Shown here: one piece after another, positions 1-6,999 of the stretch
Numbering within the stretch: the first letter of the stretch is position 1
Layout: each line of letters begins with the position of its first letter
From: Desulfuromonas sp. SDB
GTDB taxonomy: Bacteria > SDB-A
DNA length: 23,992 nucleotides
Assembly (NCBI GenBank): GCA_001412365.1
Contig: LKUE01000374.1
Span: forward strand, 1 to 23,992
Direction: 5' to 3'
Program-made: the position numbers and the translations under genes
Notes under the pieces: model-generated
Databases searched by the model: none
Seen by the model: only the letters and a program-made list of their open reading frames with translations
What the model was told of the DNA's origin: nothing

Positions 1-35
1 GTTAAGGTAAAAATATTAATCTTTTTAGATTTCAT
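1..35 (-). CDS. 5' end of an unidentified gene (partial)
   Basis: The minus strand has a strong ribosome site (GGAGG) four bases before an ATG at 35, and the frame stays open to the window edge (MKSKKINIFTL). The Lys-rich, then hydrophobic start would fit a signal peptide or a membrane segment, but only eleven residues are visible, so no function can be given. It lies about 65 bases downstream of the methyltransferase stop and could be the next gene of the same transcript. Confidence 0.5.
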   Translation of the reverse strand, partial: MKSKKINIFTL

Positions 36-36
36 T

Positions 37-50
37 ACACCTCCAGGTGT
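37..50 (-). promoter_or_regulatory. Palindrome containing the ribosome site of the partial gene
   Basis: ACACCTGGAGGTGT is a perfect 14-base palindrome on either strand, and the GGAGG ribosome site lies in its centre, directly before the ATG at 35. As RNA, only about five base pairs could close around a tiny loop, so a hairpin would be marginal. As DNA it could be a dyad operator. That it is an inverted repeat is seen directly; any role is inferred. Confidence 0.3.
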
Positions 51-101
51 TCTTAATTTACCATGAGTGCAATTAATAATACAGGGAATATCAGTGGTTA
101 A

Positions 102-752
102 CTACATGTGAAGATCAACTGGTTTTTGAAGAAGAACCAGGGGATTTCTTCTGTCAATTTCCTGGGAATTATTGCCATAGCAACGACCGTATATTTTTTC
201 TCCCACTATTTTAAATCCAATCCTGGTGATTATTTCTTCATAATCCTTCCATCCCAGATTACTCCAGAACATCCGGGTATTGAAGAAATCATCCCGGAGG
301 CAAGCTTTCCGGGATTCTTCAGTCAGAGTGACTAAAAAATACCCCCCCGGGTTTAACCATGACCAAACTTTAGCAAAAATTAATTCATGTTCATCGGCAG
401 GGAGATGGAAAAGGACAAATATTGCCACTGCCCCATCAAATTTACAGTTTACTAAATTCAATCTAGAAATATCTCCATCTATAAAATTTACCTGCTTAAG
501 ATTTGCTTGAGCAAGATTTATCATGTTTTCCGATATATCCACTGCCGTCACCTGATAACACTCAGCTAATCTTTCAGTGATAGGTTGACCTGCCCCACAG
601 CCCAGATCTAATACCGAACTGCCCTCAGGGAGCATATTCAGTAAAGGGATCACTTGGTCGGAATCGTCCAACCGGCGATTTTCCGCATAAATCCGGGCAC
701 ATTGATTATAGCCGTTGCGGACGATTTGTTTAATCACATTAGAATTATTCAT
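102..752 (-). CDS. Class I SAM-dependent methyltransferase
   Basis: This is a Rossmann-fold methyltransferase of the Methyltransf_25/Methyltransf_11 type. The SAM-binding motif I reads VLDLGCGAGQP near residue 45. It is followed by VTAVDISENMI (acidic residue for the ribose), a GD motif (NFIDGD), and the motif LNPGGYFLVTL late in the fold. The length of about 216 residues is normal for a small-molecule methyltransferase; the substrate cannot be told. A TTG at 764 gives a four-codon longer frame, but the ATG at 752 is more ordinary; neither has a clear ribosome site. It follows the LVIVD gene across a strong hairpin, so it may have its own promoter or rely on readthrough. It is one of five methyltransferases in the window, and they are not close copies of each other. 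Confidence 0.85.
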   Translation of the reverse strand: MNNSNVIKQIVRNGYNQCARIYAENRRLDDSDQVIPLLNMLPEGSSVLDLGCGAGQPITERLAECYQVTAVDISENMINLAQANLKQVNFIDGDISRLNLVNCKFDGAVAIFVLFHLPADEHELIFAKVWSWLNPGGYFLVTLTEESRKACLRDDFFNTRMFWSNLGWKDYEEIITRIGFKIVGEKIYGRCYGNNSQEIDRRNPLVLLQKPVDLHM

Positions 753-771
753 AACTTTTATCAATTAATCA

Positions 772-812
772 AACCGGGGCAATGATAAAAACACATTACC
801 CCTGGTTTTTTT
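772..812 (+). terminator. Strong intrinsic terminator, best read on the plus strand
   Basis: AACCGGGGCAATG pairs with CATTACCCCTGGTT across a nine-base loop, with one C/A mismatch and one bulged T. On the plus strand the stem runs straight into a T tract (GGTTTTTTTATTT), which is a classic rho-independent terminator. On the minus strand the same stem, with a G-U pair instead of the mismatch, lies between the LVIVD stop (818) and the next gene, but it has no good T tract after it. It may act in both directions. No plus-strand gene is visible that would need it. Confidence 0.6.
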
Positions 813-817
813 ATTTC

Positions 818-3049
818 TTACTTCATCAGCAATAATTTATCAGAAGAGAGAAAATTACCGGCATCGAACACATACATGTATATTCCAGAGACAACAAAAT
901 TTCCAAAATTATCTTTTCCATCCCATACAATTGAGTATTGACCGGGCTGACGATATCCATCCTCTAAATTCTTAACCAATTGTCCGGAAACATTGAAGAT
1001 GTTTAAATCTACATGACAACTTACCGGAACAGAATAGTTTATCATCATCTGTCCCCCGGACAAATTTCTGACCAGAGACACCTGGTAACCTTGTTGATTA
1101 ACCCCAGGCTGTTGTTCAACCCCCACCCCTAGATAGCGGTAGATTTGCAAACCAGCATAATAGTCGGACAGGTAACAGTAATCCCCACATTGGAATACTC
1201 CCTGGAAACTGCCGGGGGCTTCATAATATCCTTCATTTTGAGGATTTCCCGGATCATTTATGTTCAGTACAATTAATCCGGAGGTGCCATAGGCAGCATA
1301 GACAAGACAACCATGCACGTAGACATCATAAGCCATATTGGTAGTGGTATAATATCCTGTGTCCTGGGGGTTACTGGGATTGCTGACATCAATTATGCGG
1401 ATTCCTTCATCGTAATCAGCGACCACAGCATAAATTCCCGCCAGAAATACTCCCCTGGCGCTTCCCGGGGTATCAATACTTCCTATTTCCTGGGGATTAC
1501 TGGGTGTGCCGATGTCCACTACAATTAAACCAGCTCCACCGTCCGCTAGATAAGCATAGCTGCCCGACAAGTAAACATCATAAGCATTACCCGGACTGTC
1601 ATAAAAACCCACTTCCTGGGGATTAGCGGGATTGCTGATATCAATTACTCTTAATCCAGTTGATCCATCTGCAACATAGGCATAATTACCGGAAACCTTT
1701 ACTTTTAAAGCCAATCCCGGAGTATCATAAGAGCCGACATTCTGGGGATTAGCGGGATTGCTGACATCTATTATTTCCAATCCTAGATAATCAGCGACAT
1801 AGGCATAATTACCGGAAATGTAAACTCCCCGGGCATTGCCAGGAGTATCATAGTAACCTTCTTCATAAGGATTGGCGGGATTACTGATATTAATTATCCT
1901 CAATCCCTGATTGCCAAAGGCAACAAAGGCGTAATTACCGTAATGATAAACTTCATAGCTGTAACGGGGCACTTCGAAGTTCTCCACATACTGGGGGTTG
2001 CTGGGGCTGCTTATATTTACCACTCGCATTCCTGAATAATCATCGGTGATAAAAGCGTAATAACCGATAAGATCAACACTCCAAGCATATCCCGGAGTAT
2101 CATAGTGCCCAACTGCGCTGGGATTGCTGGGATTGCTGATGTCAATTATTCTTAAACCGTCATAATCATCAGCAACATAAGCGTAATTATCCCTTACTCT
2201 TACTGCATAAGAATTATCTAAAGTATCACAGGCACCCACGTACTGGGGATTAGCCGGAGTACTGATATCCACAACCACCAATCCTTCATCTCCGTAGGCC
2301 AGATAAGCATAATTTCCCACCACATAAACTCCATGAGCATAAGCACCTGCAATATCATAACTTCCTACATGCTGAGGATTGCTGGGAATACTGATGTCAA
2401 TGATCCTCAAACCTCCGAAATCATCAGCTACAAAAGCATAATTTCCCTGGATAAATACATCCTTGGCGGATCCCGGAGTATTATAACTACCTACTTCCTG
2501 GGGATTACTGGGATTGCTGACGTCAATAACTCTTAATCCCGATCCATAATCACCAATATAGGCATAGTTACCAGAAACAAAAATTCCAGTTGCATTTTCA
2601 GGAGTATCATACCCCCCCAAAAGAACAGGGGTGGTGCTGTTGCTTACATCCCAGATCTCCAAACCGGCTTCATCAGCAGCAACATATAATCTCTGGGAAC
2701 TATAATCATAAAACAAACCATCACAATGGTCCCGGGTATGAATACCATCAGAAAGTCTAGAGGGATTTGAAGGATTGGCGACATCCACAATAAATACTCC
2801 TCCTCCTGAACCCAGATAGATCAGATTCCTGACAGTATCAGCAGCTAATACTTGAGATACTCCAAACGGCCAATTACCCACAAAACTGACATTGCTTGAA
2901 TCAAACCGGCTGCTTGACCAGCACAATTCCCCTTCCCACAGGCAAAAATCATCATTAGTGCAAACATTACTAAAAGAGTATTGGTCAGACTTGCCTGCAT
3001 ATAGGTTGATTGAAAGCAAAACTGCAAAAACTAATATCAGCTTTTTCAC
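818..3049 (-). CDS. Secreted LVIVD beta-propeller repeat protein with FlgD/T9SS-like C-terminal module
   Basis: A GTG at 3049 has a proper ribosome site (AGGAGA, six bases upstream) and begins a signal peptide (KKLILVFAVLLSINLYAG). An ATG 21 codons further upstream gives a frame without such features. The 743-residue product has about 14 repeats of roughly 40 residues with the consensus GNYAYVADxxxGLRIIDISN followed by PxNPQxVGSYDTPG, which is the LVIVD repeat, predicted to form stacked propeller-like blades. The last 80 or so residues match a FlgD Ig-like / type IX-style tail: VDLNIFNVSGQLVK, then YSIVWDGKDNFGN, then SGIYMYVF and KLLLMK. This arrangement is common in secreted or surface proteins of FCB and related candidate phyla. 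The ligand is unknown. It is by far the largest gene here, and the only one with an obvious cell-surface role. Confidence 0.85.
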   Translation of the reverse strand: MKKLILVFAVLLSINLYAGKSDQYSFSNVCTNDDFCLWEGELCWSSSRFDSSNVSFVGNWPFGVSQVLAADTVRNLIYLGSGGGVFIVDVANPSNPSRLSDGIHTRDHCDGLFYDYSSQRLYVAADEAGLEIWDVSNSTTPVLLGGYDTPENATGIFVSGNYAYIGDYGSGLRVIDVSNPSNPQEVGSYNTPGSAKDVFIQGNYAFVADDFGGLRIIDISIPSNPQHVGSYDIAGAYAHGVYVVGNYAYLAYGDEGLVVVDISTPANPQYVGACDTLDNSYAVRVRDNYAYVADDYDGLRIIDISNPSNPSAVGHYDTPGYAWSVDLIGYYAFITDDYSGMRVVNISSPSNPQYVENFEVPRYSYEVYHYGNYAFVAFGNQGLRIINISNPANPYEEGYYDTPGNARGVYISGNYAYVADYLGLEIIDVSNPANPQNVGSYDTPGLALKVKVSGNYAYVADGSTGLRVIDISNPANPQEVGFYDSPGNAYDVYLSGSYAYLADGGAGLIVVDIGTPSNPQEIGSIDTPGSARGVFLAGIYAVVADYDEGIRIIDVSNPSNPQDTGYYTTTNMAYDVYVHGCLVYAAYGTSGLIVLNINDPGNPQNEGYYEAPGSFQGVFQCGDYCYLSDYYAGLQIYRYLGVGVEQQPGVNQQGYQVSLVRNLSGGQMMINYSVPVSCHVDLNIFNVSGQLVKNLEDGYRQPGQYSIVWDGKDNFGNFVVSGIYMYVFDAGNFLSSDKLLLMK
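1140..2835 (-). repeat. About 14 diverged tandem coding repeats (LVIVD units)
   Basis: Inside the LVIVD gene, units of about 117-120 bases follow each other, each encoding a Tyr-rich strand (GNYAYVAD), a Gly-Leu-Arg strand (GLRIIDIS) and a Pro/Asn loop (NPSNPQ). The units are diverged at the DNA level but recognisable, for example by the recurring plus-strand text GGGATT near each NP loop. The first unit (VRNLIYLGSGGG) and the last (GDYCYLSDYYAG) are the least regular. Unequal crossing-over within such arrays is a known way to change the repeat number. Confidence 0.75.
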
Positions 3050-3172
3050 GCATTTTCTCCTGCTTGATTTTGATTTGAAAAAATTAATCATAATTTTAAT
3101 CAAACAATTCAAAAAGATAAATAAAATTTAGCAATAGAGATTTAGATTTTTTTATTGATATGAATTTAATCA

Positions 3173-3319
3173 TTAATCTAATTCAAATACTGCTGGCGAT
3201 CTTCTTTTTATATCTTTTTTCTCCTCAGGAGACGGTTTAGTCATTTCCACGAATCCTATCTTCAACTACCCTGGATTTTCAGCATAAACGATGACATCCT
3301 GGAAATTTTTTAGCCCTGA
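3173..3319 (-). pseudogene. Possible GNAT acetyltransferase C-terminal remnant
   Basis: One frame reads NFQDVIVYAENPG, a TAG stop at 3266-3268, then LKIGFVEMTKPSPEEKK and a further 12 residues to a TAA at 3173. The pattern of a strand ending in NPG followed by KIGFVEM resembles the last strand, helix and beta-bulge of GNAT enzymes, where LYxKxGFVE is typical. The middle is missing and the frame is interrupted, so it is read as a decayed tail. No start codon or ribosome site belongs to it. The assignment rests on a short stretch and is weak. The rest of the 287-base gap up to the LVIVD start is AT-rich and probably holds the LVIVD promoter, but no convincing -35/-10 pair was picked. Confidence 0.35.
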
Positions 3320-3336
3320 TCATCAATTGATTAAAA

Positions 3337-3972
3337 TTATCTGCTGACAACTAACCGTGATCCGTCTTCCAAGTATTCAAAGACAGTTATATTATCATTT
3401 CCTACCAGAGTTCGTATCTCATTATCAATGTAGGGGTGGAAAATCAACCCCCGGTGTTCCCCTTTTATAAAATTTAGACTTCGATCATCCAATAGTTCTG
3501 CTTGATCAGCAATGTCCTGATCAGTGTCCAGGGGATCAAATGTAAGCAGCATTAATTTTTCCGGTTTCAATACTCTTCTCATCTCCCCGATTGCTTTTTG
3601 GGCAGCTTCATATCTGACATGATCAATTGCGGCAATACAAAACACCGCTCCAAAGCTTCGATCCGGAAAAGGGATGTGATCCATGGAACCTACTTTGAAT
3701 ACTCCGGGAAGGCTGAACCGGGAAAATCTTTTCCGGCAAAACTCGATGGCTGATTCTGAAAAGTCCACTCCATAAACCTGATATCCTGATTCTGCCAGGA
3801 AGTGTGAATTTCTTCCTCCTCCGCAGGCAAGATCGAGAACAGTTTCTCCCGGATGAAGGTGTTTATGGCAAAAATCAACTAATTCCGTCAGAGGTTTACT
3901 TTGGGAAAAATCATAGTTTTCAGGATTTAATCCGTCAAATCTGCTTTCCCAGTATTGTTTGGATGAACACAT
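3337..3972 (-). CDS. Class I SAM-dependent methyltransferase (TehB/UbiE-like)
   Basis: The protein of 211 residues has SAM motif I VLDLACGGGRNSHFLAESGY, then VYGVDFSESAIEFC, a VGSMDHIPFPDRSFGAVF motif and MRRVLKPEKLMLLTF. These are the usual strands of a Methyltransf_11/25 fold. The AACGGGRN variant of motif I is typical of TehB-like enzymes that act on small thiols, oxyanions or metabolites, but the substrate is not shown. The ATG at 3972 has the ribosome site AAGGACC about six bases before it. It directly follows a nucleotidyltransferase remnant whose stop lies 13 bases upstream of the start. Confidence 0.85.
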   Translation of the reverse strand: MCSSKQYWESRFDGLNPENYDFSQSKPLTELVDFCHKHLHPGETVLDLACGGGRNSHFLAESGYQVYGVDFSESAIEFCRKRFSRFSLPGVFKVGSMDHIPFPDRSFGAVFCIAAIDHVRYEAAQKAIGEMRRVLKPEKLMLLTFDPLDTDQDIADQAELLDDRSLNFIKGEHRGLIFHPYIDNEIRTLVGNDNITVFEYLEDGSRLVVSR

Positions 3973-3984
3973 GAATGGTCCTTT

Positions 3985-4192
3985 TTAAATTTTATGTTCT
4001 CTGCTTTCGATAAATCTACAGATGTCGGTGATCCGGTTTCTCACCCCACAAGCCGGTAGCAGCCGAACCGACTAAAACAAACGAAATTTCATCCCGGTAA
4101 GGGCTGATTATATTAAGATCGTAGAGATAATTTAACCCGGTTGTTTTAGCAAAGTTCAGTAAATGTTTCTGAATTTGATTATTAGCTTTCAA
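3985..4192 (-). pseudogene. Nucleotidyltransferase remnant (N-terminus plus short tail)
   Basis: A TTG at 4192, nine bases after a good ribosome site (GGAGAAGG), opens a frame reading LKANNQIQKHLLNFAKT, then ISFVLVGSAATGLWGEKPD. GSAATGLWG is the G-S motif that begins the active site of the pol-beta/MNT nucleotidyltransferase fold. The expected following acidic motif (SDIDI-like) is missing, and the frame stops at 4016-4018. Shifting by one base gives RNRITDICRFIESREHKI up to a TAA at 3985, which looks like an original C-terminus. The simplest reading is a gene that lost its middle by an internal deletion. Its ribosome site and start are still intact, so a 58-residue peptide could still be made. 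Confidence 0.55.
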
Positions 4193-4232
4193 ATTAATTA
4201 ACCTTCTCCAATTACCAACCTAATATAAATTA

Positions 4233-4670
4233 TTACTTATTCTTCAATACCTTGATCATCACCAGTTCCATTGCGCTATCCGGATAGATAGACTTTGGAA
4301 ATATAATCCCTCCACTGTCCGCATATCCCAGTTTTCGGTAGAAATGCTGGGCTTGTTCATCTACATCGGTAGAAGTCATCACTAATTTATGACCAGCTTT
4401 TCTCATCTCCTCTTCCCAGAAATTTATCATTTTTCTACCGATTCCAGTACCCCTTACCTCTTTCTCCACTATTATTAAATTCAAAAATGGAATCAGATCC
4501 CATCCATAGCCAAACCGCAAAAATCCCCGATAAGATCTATCCTCTAAACAAACCATGTATTGTTGATCGGAGAGCTTTTTTTTGATCATTGGTTCAGTAA
4601 TCAGTTTATCTTTTTTAATTAAATAATCCCAATCAGAAATTCCAGCGTATCTAATATTAATATTGGTCAT
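4233..4670 (-). CDS. GNAT family N-acetyltransferase
   Basis: The 145-residue protein carries the GNAT core. Strand 4 and the pyrophosphate-binding loop read LIIVEKEVRGTGIGRKMINF, with RGTGIG matching the Q/R-x-x-G-x-G/A signature for acetyl-CoA. The C-terminal part reads QHFYRKLGYADSG, the usual helix and bulge. The substrate is unknown; free-standing small GNATs modify amino acids, peptides, polyamines or drugs. The ATG has no purine-rich ribosome site. Instead a perfect 21-base palindrome runs into the start codon (see 4669-4689). DUF3795 lies just upstream, with a gap of 44 bases. Confidence 0.85.
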   Translation of the reverse strand: MTNINIRYAGISDWDYLIKKDKLITEPMIKKKLSDQQYMVCLEDRSYRGFLRFGYGWDLIPFLNLIIVEKEVRGTGIGRKMINFWEEEMRKAGHKLVMTSTDVDEQAQHFYRKLGYADSGGIIFPKSIYPDSAMELVMIKVLKNK

Positions 4671-4689
4671 GGTAATAATTTATTACCAT
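4669..4689 (-). promoter_or_regulatory. Perfect 21-base palindrome overlapping a start codon
   Basis: The arms TTATTACCAT and ATGGTAATAA flank a single central base with no mismatch. On the minus strand the right arm ends within the ATG of the GNAT gene, so in RNA the start codon would lie in the stem, although a one-base loop would force the centre to open. As DNA it has the form of an operator for a dimeric repressor. No ribosome site competes for the space. The palindrome itself is certain; its use is inferred. Confidence 0.4.
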
Positions 4690-4714
4690 AAATTGTCTCA
4701 GCAGAAAAATCTAA

Positions 4715-5047
4715 TTACTGATTTCTTAATTTTTGTAATACTTCACCTGCTTCCGGTGCCATTTTAACAAAATCAGAGAGAGTCTTGCACATGAAGGAAT
4801 CACATTCAGCGCAATTTTCCAACGCTTTTTCCCTGCAGCATTTTCTTATTTCACACAAGTTTTCAGTGTAGAAAAATTTTACTCCTTCCTTTTTGCATCC
4901 AGTGCAGTTTATATGTTCCGGTTTAATATCGGAATTGTACATTCTGGACCACTGTTTTGCAGTTTCAACTCTTAGTTCATCATTATCTTCCAGGGTTGCC
5001 CGGTAGGCATCACATTTTTCACAATCTAATCCGCAATAAGCTCTCAT
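4715..5047 (-). CDS. DUF3795 domain cysteine-rich protein
   Basis: The product begins MRAYCGLDCEKCDAY, the hallmark of DUF3795 proteins, and has eleven cysteines in 110 residues. They lie at about residues 5, 9, 12, 48, 51, 65, 70, 71, 79, 82 and 87, in CxxC-like pairs, which suggests binding of zinc or an iron-sulfur cluster. The family is widespread in anaerobes and archaea; its role is not established. Two ATG codons stand side by side. The second (5047) is four bases from the GGAGG site and the first (5050) is one base from it, so the second is the better start. It lies 25 bases upstream-strand of the end of the preceding GNAT gene and is probably co-transcribed with it. Confidence 0.8.
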   Translation of the reverse strand: MRAYCGLDCEKCDAYRATLEDNDELRVETAKQWSRMYNSDIKPEHINCTGCKKEGVKFFYTENLCEIRKCCREKALENCAECDSFMCKTLSDFVKMAPEAGEVLQKLRNQ

Positions 5048-5072
5048 CATACCTCCATTGATATTTAACAGA

Positions 5073-5675
5073 TTATTTTAGTTTATTTTCCTGGGAATCA
5101 AATTCTTCCCGGATCAGTCCAAATAATATTTCATCGTAAAATTTTCCATTAAAAAAGAACTGTCTCCTTCGGATTCCTTCCTGTTTGAATCCCAGTTTTT
5201 CATGTAATTTTACCGATTCCAGATTTCCTTCAACACAGGCAGAATTACATTTCTGATAGCGTCTTTCCCAAAATCCGTATTTTAATAATATCCGTATTGC
5301 TTCCTCAGCGTAACCCTTTCTCCGGTAATTTTTACTGATCACCACTCCAAAACTGAAGGTGCCGTTTTTCTCACTCCGTCCATGCAGGGATATTCCTCCC
5401 ACATATTCTCCATTTAGATTTTCAATGGCAAAAATGGTAGTTCCGTCCACGGTTTTACAATCAGCATATTTTTCCAGAAACTTCTTCTGCTGCTCCACTG
5501 AACTGGGCAACTCCACCCCCAGCTGCAGAAACTGCCGGGCAGGACTGTCCAAGGAATCGTCATAACATTGCCGGGCAGCTTCCACCTTTAGAGGACGGAG
5601 TCTAACTTTTTCTCCCTGCCAGAAATAACTGGAGAAATCAAGGTTTAATTCTTTATCCTGTTGGTTAAGGGGCAT
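5073..5675 (-). CDS. GNAT N-acetyltransferase, RimJ/RimL type
   Basis: The 200-residue protein fits the Acetyltransf_3 group: KVRLRPLKVEAARQCYDDS at the N-terminus, then FGVVISKNYRRKGYAEEAIR with the acetyl-CoA loop RRKGYA, and ESVKLHEKLGFKQEGIRR with the F-x-x-E-G-x-x-R pattern typical of ribosomal-protein-type acetyltransferases. The ATG at 5675 has a GGAG eight bases upstream. A longer frame begins 20 codons earlier (5735) with a hydrophobic, poorly matching extension and no ribosome site, so the shorter form is preferred. Related enzymes act on protein N-termini, amino acids or antibiotics; the substrate here is not shown. Confidence 0.85.
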   Translation of the reverse strand: MPLNQQDKELNLDFSSYFWQGEKVRLRPLKVEAARQCYDDSLDSPARQFLQLGVELPSSVEQQKKFLEKYADCKTVDGTTIFAIENLNGEYVGGISLHGRSEKNGTFSFGVVISKNYRRKGYAEEAIRILLKYGFWERRYQKCNSACVEGNLESVKLHEKLGFKQEGIRRRQFFFNGKFYDEILFGLIREEFDSQENKLK

Positions 5676-5765
5676 CTCAGAAACTCCTGAGTTAAAATTT
5701 CTTATCAGAAAATAATAAATTATTTGGGGGACCAAGTCATCAACAAATATATTTTTTCTCTTAAT

Positions 5766-6503
5766 CTACAGGAAAATACCTTTTATATCCACTGATCGCA
5801 CCTTCTGGACATAAATTAAGATCGTCAAGAACATAATTACTCTAATCGCTATACCCACCAGATCACCTTCCGGTCCGTATTGATTACTGTGAAATATGCT
5901 GTTTTGAGTTTCAGCCTGAACTGCCAGGGAACTAAATTTAACTCCGCTAACTGGGTAGCCTAGGATGAACTGAAAAGCATTCCAGAAAAAATGAATTGCC
6001 CAGGGAAACCAGATGTTACCAGCAGCGATAAATGCAACAGTGTATAGAACTCCTCCCAATGTATTACTTAAGATTGAAAGCCAGGTTACCCCCGGATTAG
6101 CAGCATGGCCCAAAGCAAAAAATAAAGATACCAATATGATAATCTGCCAATTCTTCTTGAATATCAATCCCAAACCGTTGACCATAATCCCCCGGGCCAA
6201 GATTTCTTCAATGAAAGAAGCTATTAATAAGAACAGAAGAATGAGCCAAAACTTCAAATCGGGGGAATTAAACTGTTGAATTTTAATGAATCCTAAGCTC
6301 CACTGAATGATAAATATAAGCATTACAGAAACTAAACAAATCAGCAGGGCAAAGACCAAATCTGTTAAAATTTTGTACTCAAATTTAAATCCCAACCGGG
6401 GAAAAGGATTAATTCGATTTCTGATCCAGTGAATGATCAGTACAATGGTTAAAATTAAGGTTATTAAATAACTCGAGTATTCGACAATCTTCAATGTATT
6501 CAC
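5766..6503 (-). CDS. CPBP family intramembrane glutamic endopeptidase
   Basis: This is a polytopic membrane protein of 245 residues with about six to seven hydrophobic segments. The catalytic motifs of the CPBP (Abi/Rce1-like) family are intact: SFIEEILARG, with the paired glutamates at about residues 99-100 and Arg104; FFALGHA, with His133; and HFFWNAF, with His171 and Asn175. Bacterial members are linked to bacteriocin maturation or self-immunity and to prenyl-protein-like processing, but the substrate cannot be read here. The start is a GTG directly preceded by GGGGT. A TTG three codons later is better spaced, so the start is uncertain by a few residues. A second, longer CPBP gene lies at 8129-9208. 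Confidence 0.85.
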   Translation of the reverse strand: MNTLKIVEYSSYLITLILTIVLIIHWIRNRINPFPRLGFKFEYKILTDLVFALLICLVSVMLIFIIQWSLGFIKIQQFNSPDLKFWLILLFLLIASFIEEILARGIMVNGLGLIFKKNWQIIILVSLFFALGHAANPGVTWLSILSNTLGGVLYTVAFIAAGNIWFPWAIHFFWNAFQFILGYPVSGVKFSSLAVQAETQNSIFHSNQYGPEGDLVGIAIRVIMFLTILIYVQKVRSVDIKGIFL

Positions 6504-6609
6504 ACCCCATTTATATGAATTTATTAATTAGACTTAAGAACGAAAATATTTGTTGCAAAAGTTTAGTAAAAATTTTCTTCTAAGATATAAACTGAGAATC
6601 AGAAATTAT

Positions 6610-6804
6610 TTATTTTTTTGAGTAGATAAGATATTCAACAATCAACAGAAATCCTGGAAAAGTAAAACTTAGCACTATCTGACTATCCAATCCAATTACT
6701 TGATTTTGGTTTATTATATTCAAACATCGAAATAGCAGGAAAATAATAATGCCAAGACTTACACTCTGTAATAATCCAAAAATCCAGAAAAGACAGGTTT
6801 TCAT
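6610..6804 (-). CDS. Small two-helix membrane protein, unknown
   Basis: A 64-residue protein with two hydrophobic segments, about residues 4-25 and 42-61, joined by a short polar loop (LNIINQNQVIGLDS) and ending in SKK. A strong AAGGGG ribosome site stands six bases before the ATG, which is the main reason to believe in it. No family was recognised. It lies upstream of the CPBP gene with a 106-base AT-rich gap, so the two may be separate units. Confidence 0.6.
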   Translation of the reverse strand: MKTCLFWIFGLLQSVSLGIIIFLLFRCLNIINQNQVIGLDSQIVLSFTFPGFLLIVEYLIYSKK

Positions 6805-6888
6805 AATTTCCCCTTTTATAAATATTTAATCAGGAATCACAAAAATCTGTTGAAATAAACAGAATCACCCTGAACAATTGAGTTTAAC

Positions 6889-6999
6889 CTAATCCATCTC
6901 AACTTCTAACTGCAGGAAAATTGTCTTGTCAATTAATGTAGTTGTTTCAACTAATTTATAATAAATCTTGGTCCGATTGGATTTGAAAATTTGAATATT
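6889..6999 (-). other. Open frame after a GNAT stop, possible coding remnant
   Basis: Immediately after the TGA of the GNAT gene at 7000, the same frame stays open for 36 codons up to a TAG at 6889-6891. It reads KIYYKLVETTTLIDKTIFLQ followed by LEVEMD. The pattern YYKLVETT and the final Leu/Glu strand resemble the C-terminal end of another acetyltransferase, so this may be the tail of a deleted paralogue. It has no start of its own. The remaining ~85 bases before the next gene are AT-rich with no clear feature. Confidence is low. Confidence 0.25.

Noticed and set aside
108-510. Plus-strand open frames opposite the first methyltransferase
   Set aside because: They lie fully antisense to a well-supported methyltransferase, and no ribosome site or known domain is seen.
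1313-2536. Plus-strand open frames inside the LVIVD gene
   Set aside because: They repeat with the same period as the LVIVD units and are antisense shadows of them; no ribosome sites or coding-like composition.
1140-2835. CRISPR-like or satellite repeat
   Set aside because: The repeats are coding LVIVD units of about 120 bases that diverge in sequence; there are no identical repeats with unique spacers.
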